A stretch of DNA of 20,783 bases from Cochliopodium minus (taxonomy: Eukaryota > Discosea > Himatismenida > Cochliopodiidae). Location: positions 2,265-23,047 of the forward strand of contig JAMYWO010000481.1 of the NCBI GenBank assembly GCA_024220525.1, in the 5' to 3' direction. Below, piece after piece: positions 1 to 12,400 of this stretch. The position numbers were made by a program, and so were the translations under genes. Position 1 is the first letter of the stretch. Each line of letters opens with the position of its first letter. The notes under the pieces are model-generated. The model ran no database searches. It saw only the letters and a program-made list of their open reading frames with translations, and was not told the DNA's origin.

Positions 1-75
1 TTTTTTATTTTTTTATTTTTTTATTTTTTTATTTTTTTATTTTTTTATTTTTTTATTTTTTTATTTTTTTATTTT
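1..75. repeat. (TTTTTTTA)n microsatellite at window edge
   Basis: Seven T followed by one A repeats with a strict period of 8 bases from the first base of the window to about position 75. It is interrupted only where the coding-like island begins. It is probably truncated by the window edge. Confidence 0.95.
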
Positions 76-76
76 A

Positions 77-220
77 ACCTGTGTTCCAATTGACGGTGTT
101 GACTTCTTGATCGTTGGTGCTGAAAAGACTGCTGTAGAAAGATTCGCAAGAAGTATCTTTTTTGTATTGATCAATGATTGTCTCCATTTTCTTTTGTCTC
201 GTATCAAATTGTGCTTTTAA
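77..220. other. coding-like island of unresolved strand
   Basis: This short stretch has much higher GC than the A/T-only sequence around it and is open on both strands. On the minus strand, 213 to 79 is fully open. It is preceded by a T-rich stretch ending in AAAAG and followed by a GTTAAA donor-like site, and it contains an ATG at 187 (peptide starting METIIDQYKKDT), so it could be a first or internal exon. On the plus strand, 77-217 is open until TAA at 218-220 and includes the peptide PIDGVDFLIVGAEKTAVERF, but no AG acceptor precedes it. I could not join it in phase to the large gene ending at 475. It is most likely an exon of another gene lying left of the window. I do not recognise the product. 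Confidence 0.35.
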
Positions 221-334
221 AAAATTGATTAAAAAAAATCAATAATTTAATATTTTTGGTTATATTTTTATTTTAATTCATTTTTTATTTTATTTTTTAT
301 AGCCTTATTTTCATTTTATAATATTTTTATTTTA

Positions 335-404
<70 letters not shown>

Positions 405-474
405 ATTTTTATTTTTTATTTTTTATTTTTTATTTTTTATATTTTTTATTTCAAATTTTTTTTTTTTTTTTCTT
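221..474. repeat. A/T-only spacer with short-period repeats
   Basis: This is nearly pure A/T. Between about 330 and 415, blocks of A-T5-A-T6 recur with a period near 13, then pass into A-T6 units of period 7 up to about 450. A run of more than ten T lies just beside the stop codon of the giant gene. No gene is visible. It probably holds the 3' untranslated region and terminator of the giant minus-strand gene. Confidence 0.8.
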
Positions 475-3400
475 TTACCAAAATTTGATGAAGACAGTAA
501 CGAAAGAAGTGTGGTCAAAGTCTTCAATTTTGACAACTTTAACTTTGGAATAACCTTCACAAAACTTCTTCTTGTAATCTTCCGCACTCTGTTGAAGTTG
601 TTGCTTGAAGTCTTCGAGGGAGATGGTGGAGGAGGGAGGATCTTTGGCGGTTAAATGCTCACACTTTTCGAGGGCGGAGAATTCTTTTTTGAGCTTTGAG
701 AGGATTGCGAAGAGTGAGTTCAATGAGTTTGGGTCGTTTGAGTTGAAAAATCTAAAAAAAAATTTAAAAATCAAAAAAATAAAATTTTAAAAAATCAAAA
801 TTTAAAAATAAAAAATAAAGAAATGTGGTTATTAACAAATTTTAAAATTAATTTTTAAAAATAAAATACAAAAACAAAAAAATAAAAATAATTTTAAAAT
901 AAAAATAATTTTTTAAAAGAAAGTAAAATAATACATCAATTAAAATAATTTAAATCTCAAAAAAAAATAACAAAAAAAAATAATTATTTTAAAAATTTAA
1001 AAAAAAAACAAAAAATATTAATTTTTTTTTACTTTTCAAAATTCTTTTGGTTGTTTTCGATTTGAGGAACCAAAACTTTAATTTTGTCAAGGGTGATGTG
1101 GTCATTAGGGTTGGACTGAATTCTCTTCAACAAAATGAACCATTCTAAAATGAGCACGAGCCATGTTTCTCTGATGAACAAAGCGAATTGTCTCCCTGAA
1201 AAAAAAAATAAATTAAAATAATATAATTTAAAAAATATAAAAAATATAAAGTTAAAAAATCAAAAAATTCAAAAATAATTAAAATTCAAAAAAAAATATA
1301 AAAAAAAATAATATATTTAAAATTTAAAAATAAAAACAAAAAATTTTATATAATGATTAAAAACTAACAAAAAATAAAGAAAAAAAATTAAAAAAATTAA
1401 AAAAAAATAAAAAATAATTGATGTTTAAACTATAATGAAAAAATATTAAATTATAAAGAAAAATTATTAATTTATAAAGAAAAATTATTAATTTATAAAT
1501 AAAGAAGTTTAAAAAAACAAAATAATTAAAATATTTACCAGTATAACTTAATCCCATTTTAATCAATATTTGCCATAATAATTTGAAGAAGAGGGTGATG
1601 TTGTATTGAACGTCGTTCAAGTCAAGGGAGTTAGGATCTTTCTTGGATTTTTCGATGAAGCCCAAAATTTTCTTCCACAATGGTGTCAGTTCTTGCAAGT
1701 ATTGTTTGTGAAGTGCATCCACATCAAATTCAATTATTGATTTTCCTATCAATTTTAAAAATAAAAAATTTATTTGAAAAATAAATTTATAAAAGTAAAT
1801 TTAAAAAATTAATAGATAAAAATAAAAATTAAACTTTAAAATTTAATAAATTAAAAATATTATGATGAAAAAAAATATGTAAAATAATATTTAAAAATAA
1901 ATAAAGTAAAATGTAAAATTAATAATTTGAAATATTTGATAAATAAAAAATTTGATAAAAATAAAATTTAAAAAATAAAATTAAAAAATAAAATTAAAAA
2001 AATTTTAAATTATAAAATTTTAAACCATCAGGTAGTTCATCATTTTCGAGTTGTTTCATTTCCACAGGTTGTTCGAATAACTTTAGCATCTTTTTTGTGT
2101 CTTCGTCAGTGTTGATGTCGATCGGGGAGAGTCCTTGGAGGCTCTGGAGGAAGTTGGTCAAGTTCTCCAACAAGACCATGCATCTGTTGATCAAATCAAA
2201 AAAGTTTTTCTTCATTGATTCATATTCTAAAAGAGAAATAAATTTAAAATGGAAAAGAAAAAGATTTGAATTAAAATTTAAAAATTAAATAAAATTTAAA
2301 AATAAAAATTAAAATTAAAAGAATAAAATTAAAAATTAAAAATTAAAAATTAAAAATATTATTCCAAAAAAAGATTCAAAATGTTCATAATGAAAAATAT
2401 TAAATATGAAATTTAAGTTATCAGAAATTAAAATTTAGAAAAAATATTATTTATAAAAAAAAAAGATTGATTAATAAAATTATAAACAAAAATAAAACTT
2501 TATTTTTACCATTTGAAGAAATTAATTCAGGAGGTAAAGAGTTGAGTTGTCTAGAAACTTTGATTAACAACAAAGTGGCTTTTCCGAGATCATCAGACAA
2601 AGACTTGAGCTTGTTGAAATTCTTCTTGTCATCCTTGAGAGTCAACAAGAGGACCTTGGACTCTTTGATGACGACCAAGATGGCGTTGGTGAAAGCGGAG
2701 ACGTCAAAGTTTCTTCCATCTCCGGTCAAAGCGTCCAAAAGAAGATTATTGAGATCACTAGCTTGGTTGTTGATCTTTCTTTTGGAGTCTATCGATTGTT
2801 CTGGTGATGGTTGGAGTTCCAATGTGAGAAAATCGTCATTTTCGAGATCTCCTAACAGATTTTCGACGAGTTCGATGTCCTTTTCGGTTTTTTGGTTGTT
2901 GTGGTAGAGGGGCTTCAAGAGGGAGTTGTAGAGCTGCTCGATCATCTTGGTGTCTTCATCTACGAGCTTCTCAAAGTCGCCTAGTTGAGCGGGCCATTCT
3001 TTGGAAGGTTCGAGGACACCTTCGATGAAGAGGGGAGCCATCTTGTTGATCTTTCCTCTGAGTTCGAGCACCATATATCTCAATTTGGAGTTTTCTTTCA
3101 GTTTGAGTTCGATGGAGTAATGCAATAAAATCAACAAGATCAACAAGGCGATCAATCTGTCTTGATCGAGATCATCTGTAGGTTTGTTTCCGTTCTTCGT
3201 GTTGGATTTCAAGGGAGAGTCAAGAATGTCGCCAATGTCCTTCAAAACTACCTGGCATTCTAATATGAGCTGCTCTATGTCCTTGTCTTTCAAGACGGTA
3301 GGTTTGTTGGCAATTTCTTTGATTTGTACGGATCCCTTTTTGGATGGAATGAGTTTGTCCAAAAACAGGATGAGATCTCCCAGTGAGATCAAAAAGTTAT

Positions 3401-6400
3401 TGTTTGCCAGTTCAAATCCTTTCTTGTTGTCCTTCGTCTTCAACAACTTTATTGCGAGAATGAACTCCTTGGATCTGTTTGCGAACACTTCAGTCAATCC
3501 GTCCAACTCCTTGGCCAACTCTTGATCTTCTAACGATGCGCTGATCACTTTGCACATTTTGATCAATTCCAAAACGAATCTCAAGAAAGCTTCGAGATCG
3601 AGTTTCAAAGGATCTTTCAACTTCTCCACCAATTGTTTGAGCTTGTTAGAGAGATTGGGAGCTTTGTTTTTCACCAATGAGTCAAAGTTTTCTGGTGATG
3701 TTGCTTTGACAATTTTTGCGTTAGGCGCGTTTTGGTTTTTCTTTCCTTCTTTGGCTTGGGATGGGGTAATGAGCAGATCAGACACATTCTCAATCTTCTT
3801 CTTTTGTTCATCTACATCTACTACATCGATGGTTCCCAATTCCAATTTTGATCCAGGGAGCTTGTCGAAATTTTCGAAATCAGACATCGACAACGAATCA
3901 AATGGATCATTTTCCAAGTTTCTGTTTTGTCTGGATGACAATGGATCGTACGCCATTTCTTCTTCAGGGTAGAACGCCTCCATATCTAGCTCTGGTCTGT
4001 TCCATTCGGAAGGTCTTAATCTGATACTTCCTTGTCCCTTTCCAAACAAAGGAATGTCATCGTCATCATCTGTATTAAAAAAAGATTAAAATTAAAAAGA
4101 TTAAATGAAAGAAATTTTAAATTTTATTTTATGTTCTTACACTCATCTTTCTTGTTCTTCTTGTTTTTCTTTCTGTTACGTCTTTCTTTTTTGTTCTTTT
4201 CACTTTCATCTTCTAATCCAAAGTTAGGATCATCCAAGTTGGACAAAAGTAAATCGATGTCCCCGTTGAGCTGCAAATCAGGAAACAAAAGGCCAATATC
4301 ATCCATCTTTTCTTCAATCTTCTCTGCGAGATCATCATCACTTGAATCAGAGGAGGAATCATCACTGCTGGAGAAATCATCATCATCATCCAATTCGTTT
4401 TGCTTCATCTTCTTGTACTTTTTCTTTTTATCTTTTTTTTTATCTTTCGGTTGATCATCTTCTGCAATCTTGTCCAATTTCTTCTTTGCCTTCTTCTCTT
4501 GTTCAGGAAGCAAGTTTTGCAACTCTTTGATGAGTTTTTGTCCTTCTTTCTTCTTGTTGTCATCATTGTCAAGATCATCCAAGTTGTTCAAAGCTTTCTT
4601 CAGGAACTCTTCGTTCAAATCAATGAGATCATCAAGCCCATCTTTCAACTCATCTTTGTCTTTATCCTTCACTGCCTTGTTAACCTTGCTGTTTTTCTTT
4701 TTTGCTTTGTCAGTAGCGCTAGATGGTTTATCTTTCAATTTATGTTCTATTTGAGGGATGTATTCTTGCACTGCAACGTAGTTTTTGAGAAGAGCTTTGT
4801 TCTTCTTTGGATCGTTGATGTGATGAGGATCGTTTTTGGACTCAACGAAGCTCTCTTTGATCTTTGGAGCATCTTCAATCATTTTGGGTACGAAATCTTC
4901 AAGTTCATCAATGATATCCAAGATATCTCTCAAGCTTTTGTCATTTTTATCTTGATGTTGTGCTATATCTTTAACGAGATTGGATAGATCACGGGTGTTT
5001 TCGATAGCATCAACCAAATCATCATCGATAGAATCACCATCCTCATATGAACTGCTATCCAAATCACTATCATCGTCATCATCGATCCCCATCAACTTGT
5101 TTTCGATAGATTTCAAATCATCATTGACTCCCAAAAGATTCTGCAAGTCAGAAAACTCATCATCCCTTTCTTTATCGAGATTCAATTGTTCCAATTCGTT
5201 AATCAAATCAAGAAGATCATTATTCAAATGTTTCACTTCAAGAACATCGAGATCATTTGGATTTTGGAAGTATTTTTTGAGATATTCTTCTTGAAGAGGA
5301 ACCATTTCTTCGATTTCCTTGAGATTCTTTTCGATCTCCCTCTTGTTGGTATCATCAGAGTGATTGGCAACATCATGCATTGTATCCAAGGTATCATCCA
5401 CAGCATCTTTGAACTCCTTGTTTGCTTTTTTGACGTTTTCTGGAGATTCCTTTCTTCTGATCGCATCCACCACATTCCCATGCTTCTTCTTCAAATCTTG
5501 GATCTTATCATTCGCATTTCTAGGTGCATTCAATCCACCAACATCAGATCCAATCTTCAAACCTTTCAATGAAGGAACTTTGTTTTTGTTGTCTTTGTTC
5601 TTATCATCTTTCAAACTATCTCCAAAACTGAAATCATCACCACCCAAATCGAATTCACTATCTTTTTTCTTTGGTCTATTGGAGGAAGAATTTTTATCTC
5701 CACTTTCATTAGTTCCTTTTTGTGGAGAATCAGTAGTTTTAGATTTCGCCTGTTTTTGCTTTCCAGAACCAACAGGATTTAACTTTCTCTGTTTTTCTTT
5801 CTCCAGTTGATTTTCTCTGATGATATCGATGAGATTAGCCTTCTCTTTCGGAATCTTCTCTTTCAATTCATCTAATATCTTTTCTACGAGATCATGATTC
5901 TTATCTGCTTTAGATTTCATCTTTTCCAACACATCTTTGGGCACATCATCAGACTTGTTGATTTTGTATATTGCATGTTTGACATTGGCGAGATATTTTG
6001 TGAGAGAATCGTCCAATTTCTTTGCAAGTTTGTTCAATCTCTTCTTTTTCTTCTTTCCTACTTCTGGAGCAATTTTTCTTGTTGCATTGATAGCATTCTG
6101 ATAGTAATTACATACATCATAAACATGTTTGGGAAGAGATCCATTCTTATTATTAATCGAATCGTCCAATTTCTTTGCAGATTCTGAACCGTTCTTGTAT
6201 GCAAGGAGAATGATCTCGATGGGAGATAGATTGAATGCATTCTCAAGTGAATCCAAAACATTAGCAAGATCAATGTTCTTTTCTTCAATGTTATCCAACT
6301 TCTTTCTTGGATTCTCATTCGGATGATTCTTGAGATCTTTCGATACTCTCAAGTTTTCAGGAGGGATTTGTTGAATCTCTTTGATTGCTTTGGCGATTTT

Positions 6401-9400
6401 GTCTTGAGTATCTTTGTTTGAATAAATAGGGTTCAAAGCTTTCTTCTTGGCGTTTTTGGACAAAGGAACAGATTGATCGTTCAATTTTTCAGCTCCTGCT
6501 TCAATGGCATGAGGATTCTTCTTCTTCAATGCCTTGTTTTGCCAATCAATCTGTTTTCTCATTTGATCTACAAGATCTTCAACAGGATCAGACAATAAAT
6601 CAATTAATTCTGCATGATTTTGATTCAAATTGGAGATATCTGCTTTCAACAACTTTAACAACACCTTGTTTTCAGGATCAGCTTGAGATTTGATAGCATC
6701 ATGTGAAAGATCGTTCAAGTTCTGTTCTACTTTTCTTACCATCTCTTTCACCTTGTTTCTCTTTTCAGGTGATCCTTTTTTCTTGTCAACATACTTGTCT
6801 GCTTTGTCGAGTGTCTTCTTCACATTCTCCAAAATTTTTTTCAAAAGTTTTTTTACACCATCAATATCACCATTTGCAGCACTCTCCAACAATCTTCCCA
6901 AGTTTTCTCTTTGCGCAATGTTCAACTCTGTAGGGTTTTTTGGGAGGGAATCATTCAATTTCTCTTGTTCATCATCAATGTAATCATAAAGTGATTCTTT
7001 ATCTCCACCTTCTTTTCCTGGTAAAACAATGTTAGGTTCTCCTTTCTTCTTGTCGTAATAGTTTTTCTTCATTATTTCGTCAATGGATGGTTCTTCAAAG
7101 AGAGGAGTGAATTCAGGCAAAACACTTTCTTTAAGAGGGACATTCTCTCCTGCCAAAGCCTTTCTCAACTCTTTCAAAGGTTCTACAGTTTGTTTGTTTC
7201 CCTTTTTGGATTTGGGCTTGTTTATGTCAGAGTATTTCTTTGAATCATCAGATAGATCAGACATTGTCTTTTGAAGATCATTGAGTTTCTTCTTTATTTC
7301 ATTGGGATCCTCTTTGTTATCGATTGAAGAAATGATATCATCCACTTTGTTATGCATATCAAGTTGTTTATCAATGATATCTTGATTAGATAATGGAGGT
7401 GTTGCGAGATTTTGAATTTTATCTTCGAGTTTTTCTAAATCACAAAGCAATCCAGCAAGATTTTCTTCTTTGGAGTTTTCTTTATCATTTTCATTGTTGT
7501 TATCTTTTTCCTTGTCCTTCTTATTAAAAGATACAACTCCTTCTACAAGTTCTTTGATATTATCATCCAAATCCTTCAATTGATTTTCATAATACTCTTT
7601 CAAATCTCCTTCAGGAAGATCCTTTGCGACATTTTCTGAATCTTTTTTGAAATCATTTCCCAATTTCTTTATTTCTTCAACATTAGGATTCAAATCTTCT
7701 GTTTTATTATCTTTGAGTTGAGATATGGTATCCAAAATCTTTTGGAGAGGCAATGATGCAGAATTTTCAAGCTTATTTCTATTTTTGAGCTTTTTGGAAG
7801 ATATCTTTTCATTATCATCGTTTGTTGGTGTTGATGAAGTATCATCAGACAAAAGTTCCTTTAACAAGTTTCTTAGTGATTGGATATCTCTCAATGGTTT
7901 AGCTCTGTTATACTTTGGAACGTTTTGTTCAAGAGGAGTGTTCTTAGATTCGTTAGAAAGAGATTTCAATACTTTATCTTTCAACTCTGGTGACTCTTTT
8001 TTGATTGACTGAATAATTTTTTGTTTGCTGCTTGGAGAATGTTTGTTTGCATGATTCAAAGCAGTTTCTACTAACTTTTCTGCTTCGGACAATAAATCTT
8101 GGAGATCTTTTTGTTTAGGAGAATCAGATTTTAACAAGATTTGAGAAGAAGCCAACAATAAATCTGCTTTTTGAACATTCCCGTACAATGGCGCATCTAC
8201 GGAATCACATATTTGTTCTGCACTTTCTTTGCAAAATGAACTTTCTAACAAAATATTTTCTTTCGAAGATTGAGAAGGAACAAGGCAATAATCAGAAAGT
8301 TTATTGACATTGTTTTTGTGAGAGGAGATGTTTTCGAATGCTTTTTTCTTTTTCTCTTGGTTGGGAGAGATGGATGCACAAATGGATCCGAAATCACTGA
8401 GATTGTTGGAGTTTTCTCTCACTTTATTCAAGTTGATATCTTGGGATGAATGATCGTTGTTTTTCACAGATTGATCAATGGCTTCGAGGGATTGGATGGA
8501 ATCTTTAGATGAAGCCAAAACGATCAAGTGGGGCTTAGGATACAACAAAGAGATGAAGAAAATGATCAACTGTCTCAATCTTGTGCATTCAGAAAGGAAT
8601 TGCAAGCGATTCAAATTCCTTTTTGGGCTGTTTTCGGGTGATGTGATGAAAGTAATGACTGATTTCAAAATATCTACCAATGTGGAATCGTACAAAGGAG
8701 TCAACAATGGAACTGTACGAACGAATGATTCTCCCAAGTCTGTTTTGTTGTTACGTGCTTTGGAAACTTCCAAATTCAATCCTTTGAGAATGAGACTGTG
8801 AAGATTCTTCATTTGATCTGCAGAATCAACAATCTTTTGGTAGTTGTCCATTGATTTTGGATCCAATGAACTTTCAACGAAAGAACTTAATGTTTTGCTT
8901 TCTTTTATTAGAAGAGATAGAAGAGAATGATGGGATGGATCGAACAATGAATCTTCTGTTCCTTTCAATCCAAAATCAAGCTCTTTCATCATATCTGCCA
9001 AATCATCTTTCACTTTATCCTTTTTCTCTTCATCAAAATCGACGATTATCTCATCCAATTTTAACAATGCATCATCCACATCCTCTACCAATTGTAATGG
9101 CAAGTATTTTTGTTCAAGATCTTCAATATCATTCAACAAATCAACATTCTTTTGAGCAACTTTTTCTTTGGTTGGTTTCTTGTTCTTTGATTGCAACAAT
9201 TCTTTTTCAGATGGAAATGGAAGAACGATATCTCTGATTTCATTCAATTTTTGATTGATCTCTTCACAGTTCTTTAGAAGATCATCAATAGATTGCGGAT
9301 TTTTAAACTTTTCTTCTACTACCTTGTTGGTGTTGTCGTTTTTCTCGTCCAACTTTTTCTCCAACTGATCGATCAACTTTGAAAGCTTTTCTGCTTCCTT

Positions 9401-12400
9401 CTCATCGTTCTTCAAAGAAACAAGCTTCCCTGCCGAAACAGCAAAATTTTTTGCTTGTTTAGAAACTTCTGAAGAGTTTTCGAGAGTGTAAGGTACATCA
9501 TTGGAGCTAACAGATGGAGGAATAGCTTCCAAAAGTAATTGAGCTTTGTTCAATTGATCAATAAGATCACATTTGGTGATTTCAGGTATGAGATCCAATG
9601 CCAACTTGATCTTTTCTAAAGGATCATCCACTTTCTTGATCAGTTGGATATCATTGTTGGAATCAGATAATGGCAAGACATCAAGTTTGTTGTTTCCTTG
9701 TTTCTCGTTCTTTTCGACTTCTTTCTTTGCATGATCGTTGAGCTTGTTTGCTCCATCTTTGGCTTCCTTCATTTCTTTCTTCAACTTTTGTGTCAAAGGT
9801 TTTATTTTCTCATGTGTCTCTGGTTGCTGTAAAGACAACAATTTCAAGTTGAACAAAACAGGGACCATCTTGGAATCCAATTCCTGGATGGATTGAGGAA
9901 GATCAGATTCGATTGGATATAAATCTCCGCAATTAGCAACTTTATCCACATTATCTATGGCTATCTTTGCTTTTTTGATTGAATCTGAAAGTTTATCAAG
10001 AGGAGTATCCAATGAGCAAAGATCATATACACATTTGAGAACCTTTTCAAGTTTATCTGCCGATTTCTCCACTTTCTCTTTTGCTTCTTTCTTTTTGTTT
10101 TGATCTTTTGCATCTCTCAAGTCATTGATTTTCTTGAGATGATCGATGAGAGCAGATTTGAGAACAGGTGAAAGTTTCTTCAAGTTTCTTCTTTGGAAAG
10201 ATGGGATCTGTTCATCATCCAAAGCACAAATGATGTTTTTATCAAGTTTATTTGCAGCATTTGAGATCTGATCGATGTATTTCTGCTCTAAATTTTGGTT
10301 TGTGTCAAGAGTATCAAGAGGGATCTCATCGAGGATCTTCATCTCATCTTGTGCACTGATTTGTACTTGACGAAGAGGTGAAATACTGGCAGACAAAGCT
10401 CCTTTTAGGACTGCTTTGTAGTTTACAGCTGCATTTGTCTTTTCTGCTTCGGTTGATTTTGGATTGTTCATCACATTCTTGAAATTCTCGAATTCATTCT
10501 CTACTTCATCACAAATCAACTCTAAAACTTTCTCGTGAGGAGATACAGACAAAGGTTCGTTGATTGCTTCCTTGATATCTTCCTCAGAGATTCCCTTTTT
10601 AGTTGTGGAGAATGGTTTTTTATAATCATCTTTTTTATCGTTAGAAGATAGCTTTGATATTCCTTTCTTTCCTTTGTTGGATGGCTCGTTGATTTTCTTC
10701 AACTTGTTCAAAAGTCTATCGGTTTCTTTTTCGACAACTTTGGTGGTTTGAGGAGTGTTCACATGATAAAGTAAAGGAAGATCATCGTTCAAAGAAGTGT
10801 TGGTGGAAGATATATCTTTGGGCTTCTTGTTTACATCAGATTTGTTTTTATCATCAGATAGATTATCGAGAAGATGATCCAATTCTTCGATGATAGAATG
10901 TGCAAGGGCACTTGTCTTGATCTCTTTAGGAACTTTTTGTTTCTCAAGGAAATCATCAAGAATATTGATATCATTCTCCTTCAGCTCGTTGATGTTATTT
11001 GAATTAACCTTGTTCCCAGATGTTTTCAATGAATCATCGAATTGTTTCAATTGATTCTCAGGCAATTCAAGATACTTCTGATCAATCTTCTTTCCAGGAT
11101 TTAATCCCTCAACTTTGTTCTTGTGATTGTGATTGATGTTCACCACCAAAAGTTTCTTTCCATCATCGATCGCATTCTTCAATAACTCAATCTGTTTTCC
11201 ATCTTTGCTACCTTCAGAAATGAGAACATTAAGTTTTTCTATGTTCTTGATATGTCTCTCAGAAGCCAAAGCAAGTTTGTAATCAGAAAGAAGTGCAAAC
11301 TTTTTGATCGCAATATTAGGTTCTACATAATTTGTTTTCTTCGATCTCACTTTTTTAGGAGCCTTCTCTACATTTTTCGATTCTAAAGTTCTGGTAGGAA
11401 TTTTATTTCTTTCAATCTGTAAAGGTAAAGGATCAGATTTGGTCTTCTCATAATCGTTTCTGGTTGTATCCAATCCCTTTTTGAGATTTTGAAGCTTTGG
11501 ATTGTTTTTGATGGCATTATCTTGTTCTTTGATTTCCTTGAGCTTGTCTTTGCACAAGGAGAGATATTTGATGGCTTCTGGCTCCTCCAACTTTCCGCTC
11601 GATAGATCTTTTGGAGAAATGTTTTGTGGAACATCAAATTCTTTTTCGAGCAATTCAATAGCTTTCTCAGCATTATCTTCATGAGAATTCTAAAAGTAAA
11701 ATAAAAAATAAAAAATCAAAAGAAAAGAAAAGAAGAATGTATTACTTGATTGAGATTATCATAGTTCAAAAGATTTGGTCTGTATTTATTTACTAAAGCA
11801 CAAAGAGGAAGAGCATTTTGGAGACTAAAAACGGAGAAAGAAAATTAAAATAACAAATAATGATAAAAAAGAAATGAAAAATAAAATTTCTCTTACTTTT
11901 GTTTGACAGGTTTTGCTTTTTCTATTTTTACACCTTTGTAATTTCCCACTTCGTCATCCAACCAATCTAACAAAGAAAGTTTGAGCTCCTCCAAAGGATC
12001 GAGCTTCAAAATTTCGTCTTCAAAATTCTTTGCGATAACTTCCCTGTTCAACTCTTCTTCAGGCAAGATCTCTTCGTTTAGGTGGAAAGGTTCGTCCAAG
12101 ACTTTGTACTTTTGGATCTTTTCTTTCTCAGGCAAAGTTTTGTTGACATTATCAACGTGATTCTTGATGATATCTTTGAATTTAGGAGATTTCAAAAAGT
12201 TTTTGAGATCCATCTGGTTTTCTTTGGCACTTTCTTCGATTTCTTCGAGATTAGGAGAGAACAAAGCGACAGGATGAGATCTTCCTTGTCCCAATACGAA
12301 AGCGTCTTCGATGAAAGGATGTTCATTCAACTCTCTTTCTAATTCTCTTGGATTCACAGGTGTTCCATCATCCAAAGTGAACTGATCCTCTTTCAAACCT

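Larger units (their letters stand above)
475..11530 (-). other. charged alpha-helical rod (about residues 1518-4782)
   Basis: About 3,260 residues rich in Lys, Glu, Asp, Asn and Leu form long amphipathic helices broken by Pro, Asn or Gly turns. There is no strict long heptad register, so helical bundles of a talin/vinculin-rod kind seem likelier than one long coiled coil. Degenerate units of very roughly 100 residues recur, with a helix, a short polar loop containing DP, NP or SP, and another helix ending in LxxLxxL. Low-complexity hinges interrupt the rod at about residues 3430-3510 (Lys/Ser/Asp-rich), 3665-3685 and 3895-3918 (Asp/Ser tracts). The four 3' exons continue the helical pattern, including a strongly hydrophobic helix around RETWLVLILEWFILLKR in exon 17. 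Relation to talin or vinculin is inference from pattern only. Confidence 0.6.

Noticed and set aside
1033-1035. TAA after NFEK in exon 17 as the true end of the giant protein
   Set aside because: This is possible, but the triplet overlaps a GTAAAA donor, and the next exon (751-475) continues in phase with coding-like composition, so the longer model is preferred.
1357-1538. Hydrophobic C-terminal extension of the exon 16 frame
   Set aside because: It is translated intron. A GTAAAT donor at 1538 in the correct phase leads to exon 17, and the sequence beyond it is almost pure A/T.
2467-3972. Plus-strand open frames across exon 14 of the giant gene
   Set aside because: They are shadows opposite a confirmed exon, have biased Ser/Phe/Leu composition from the complementary strand and show no domain or splice logic.
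4032-9237. Many plus-strand open frames opposite the 7,549-base exon
   Set aside because: The minus strand has one unbroken frame of over 2,500 codons that continues the CH3 domain. The opposite frames are its mirror image.
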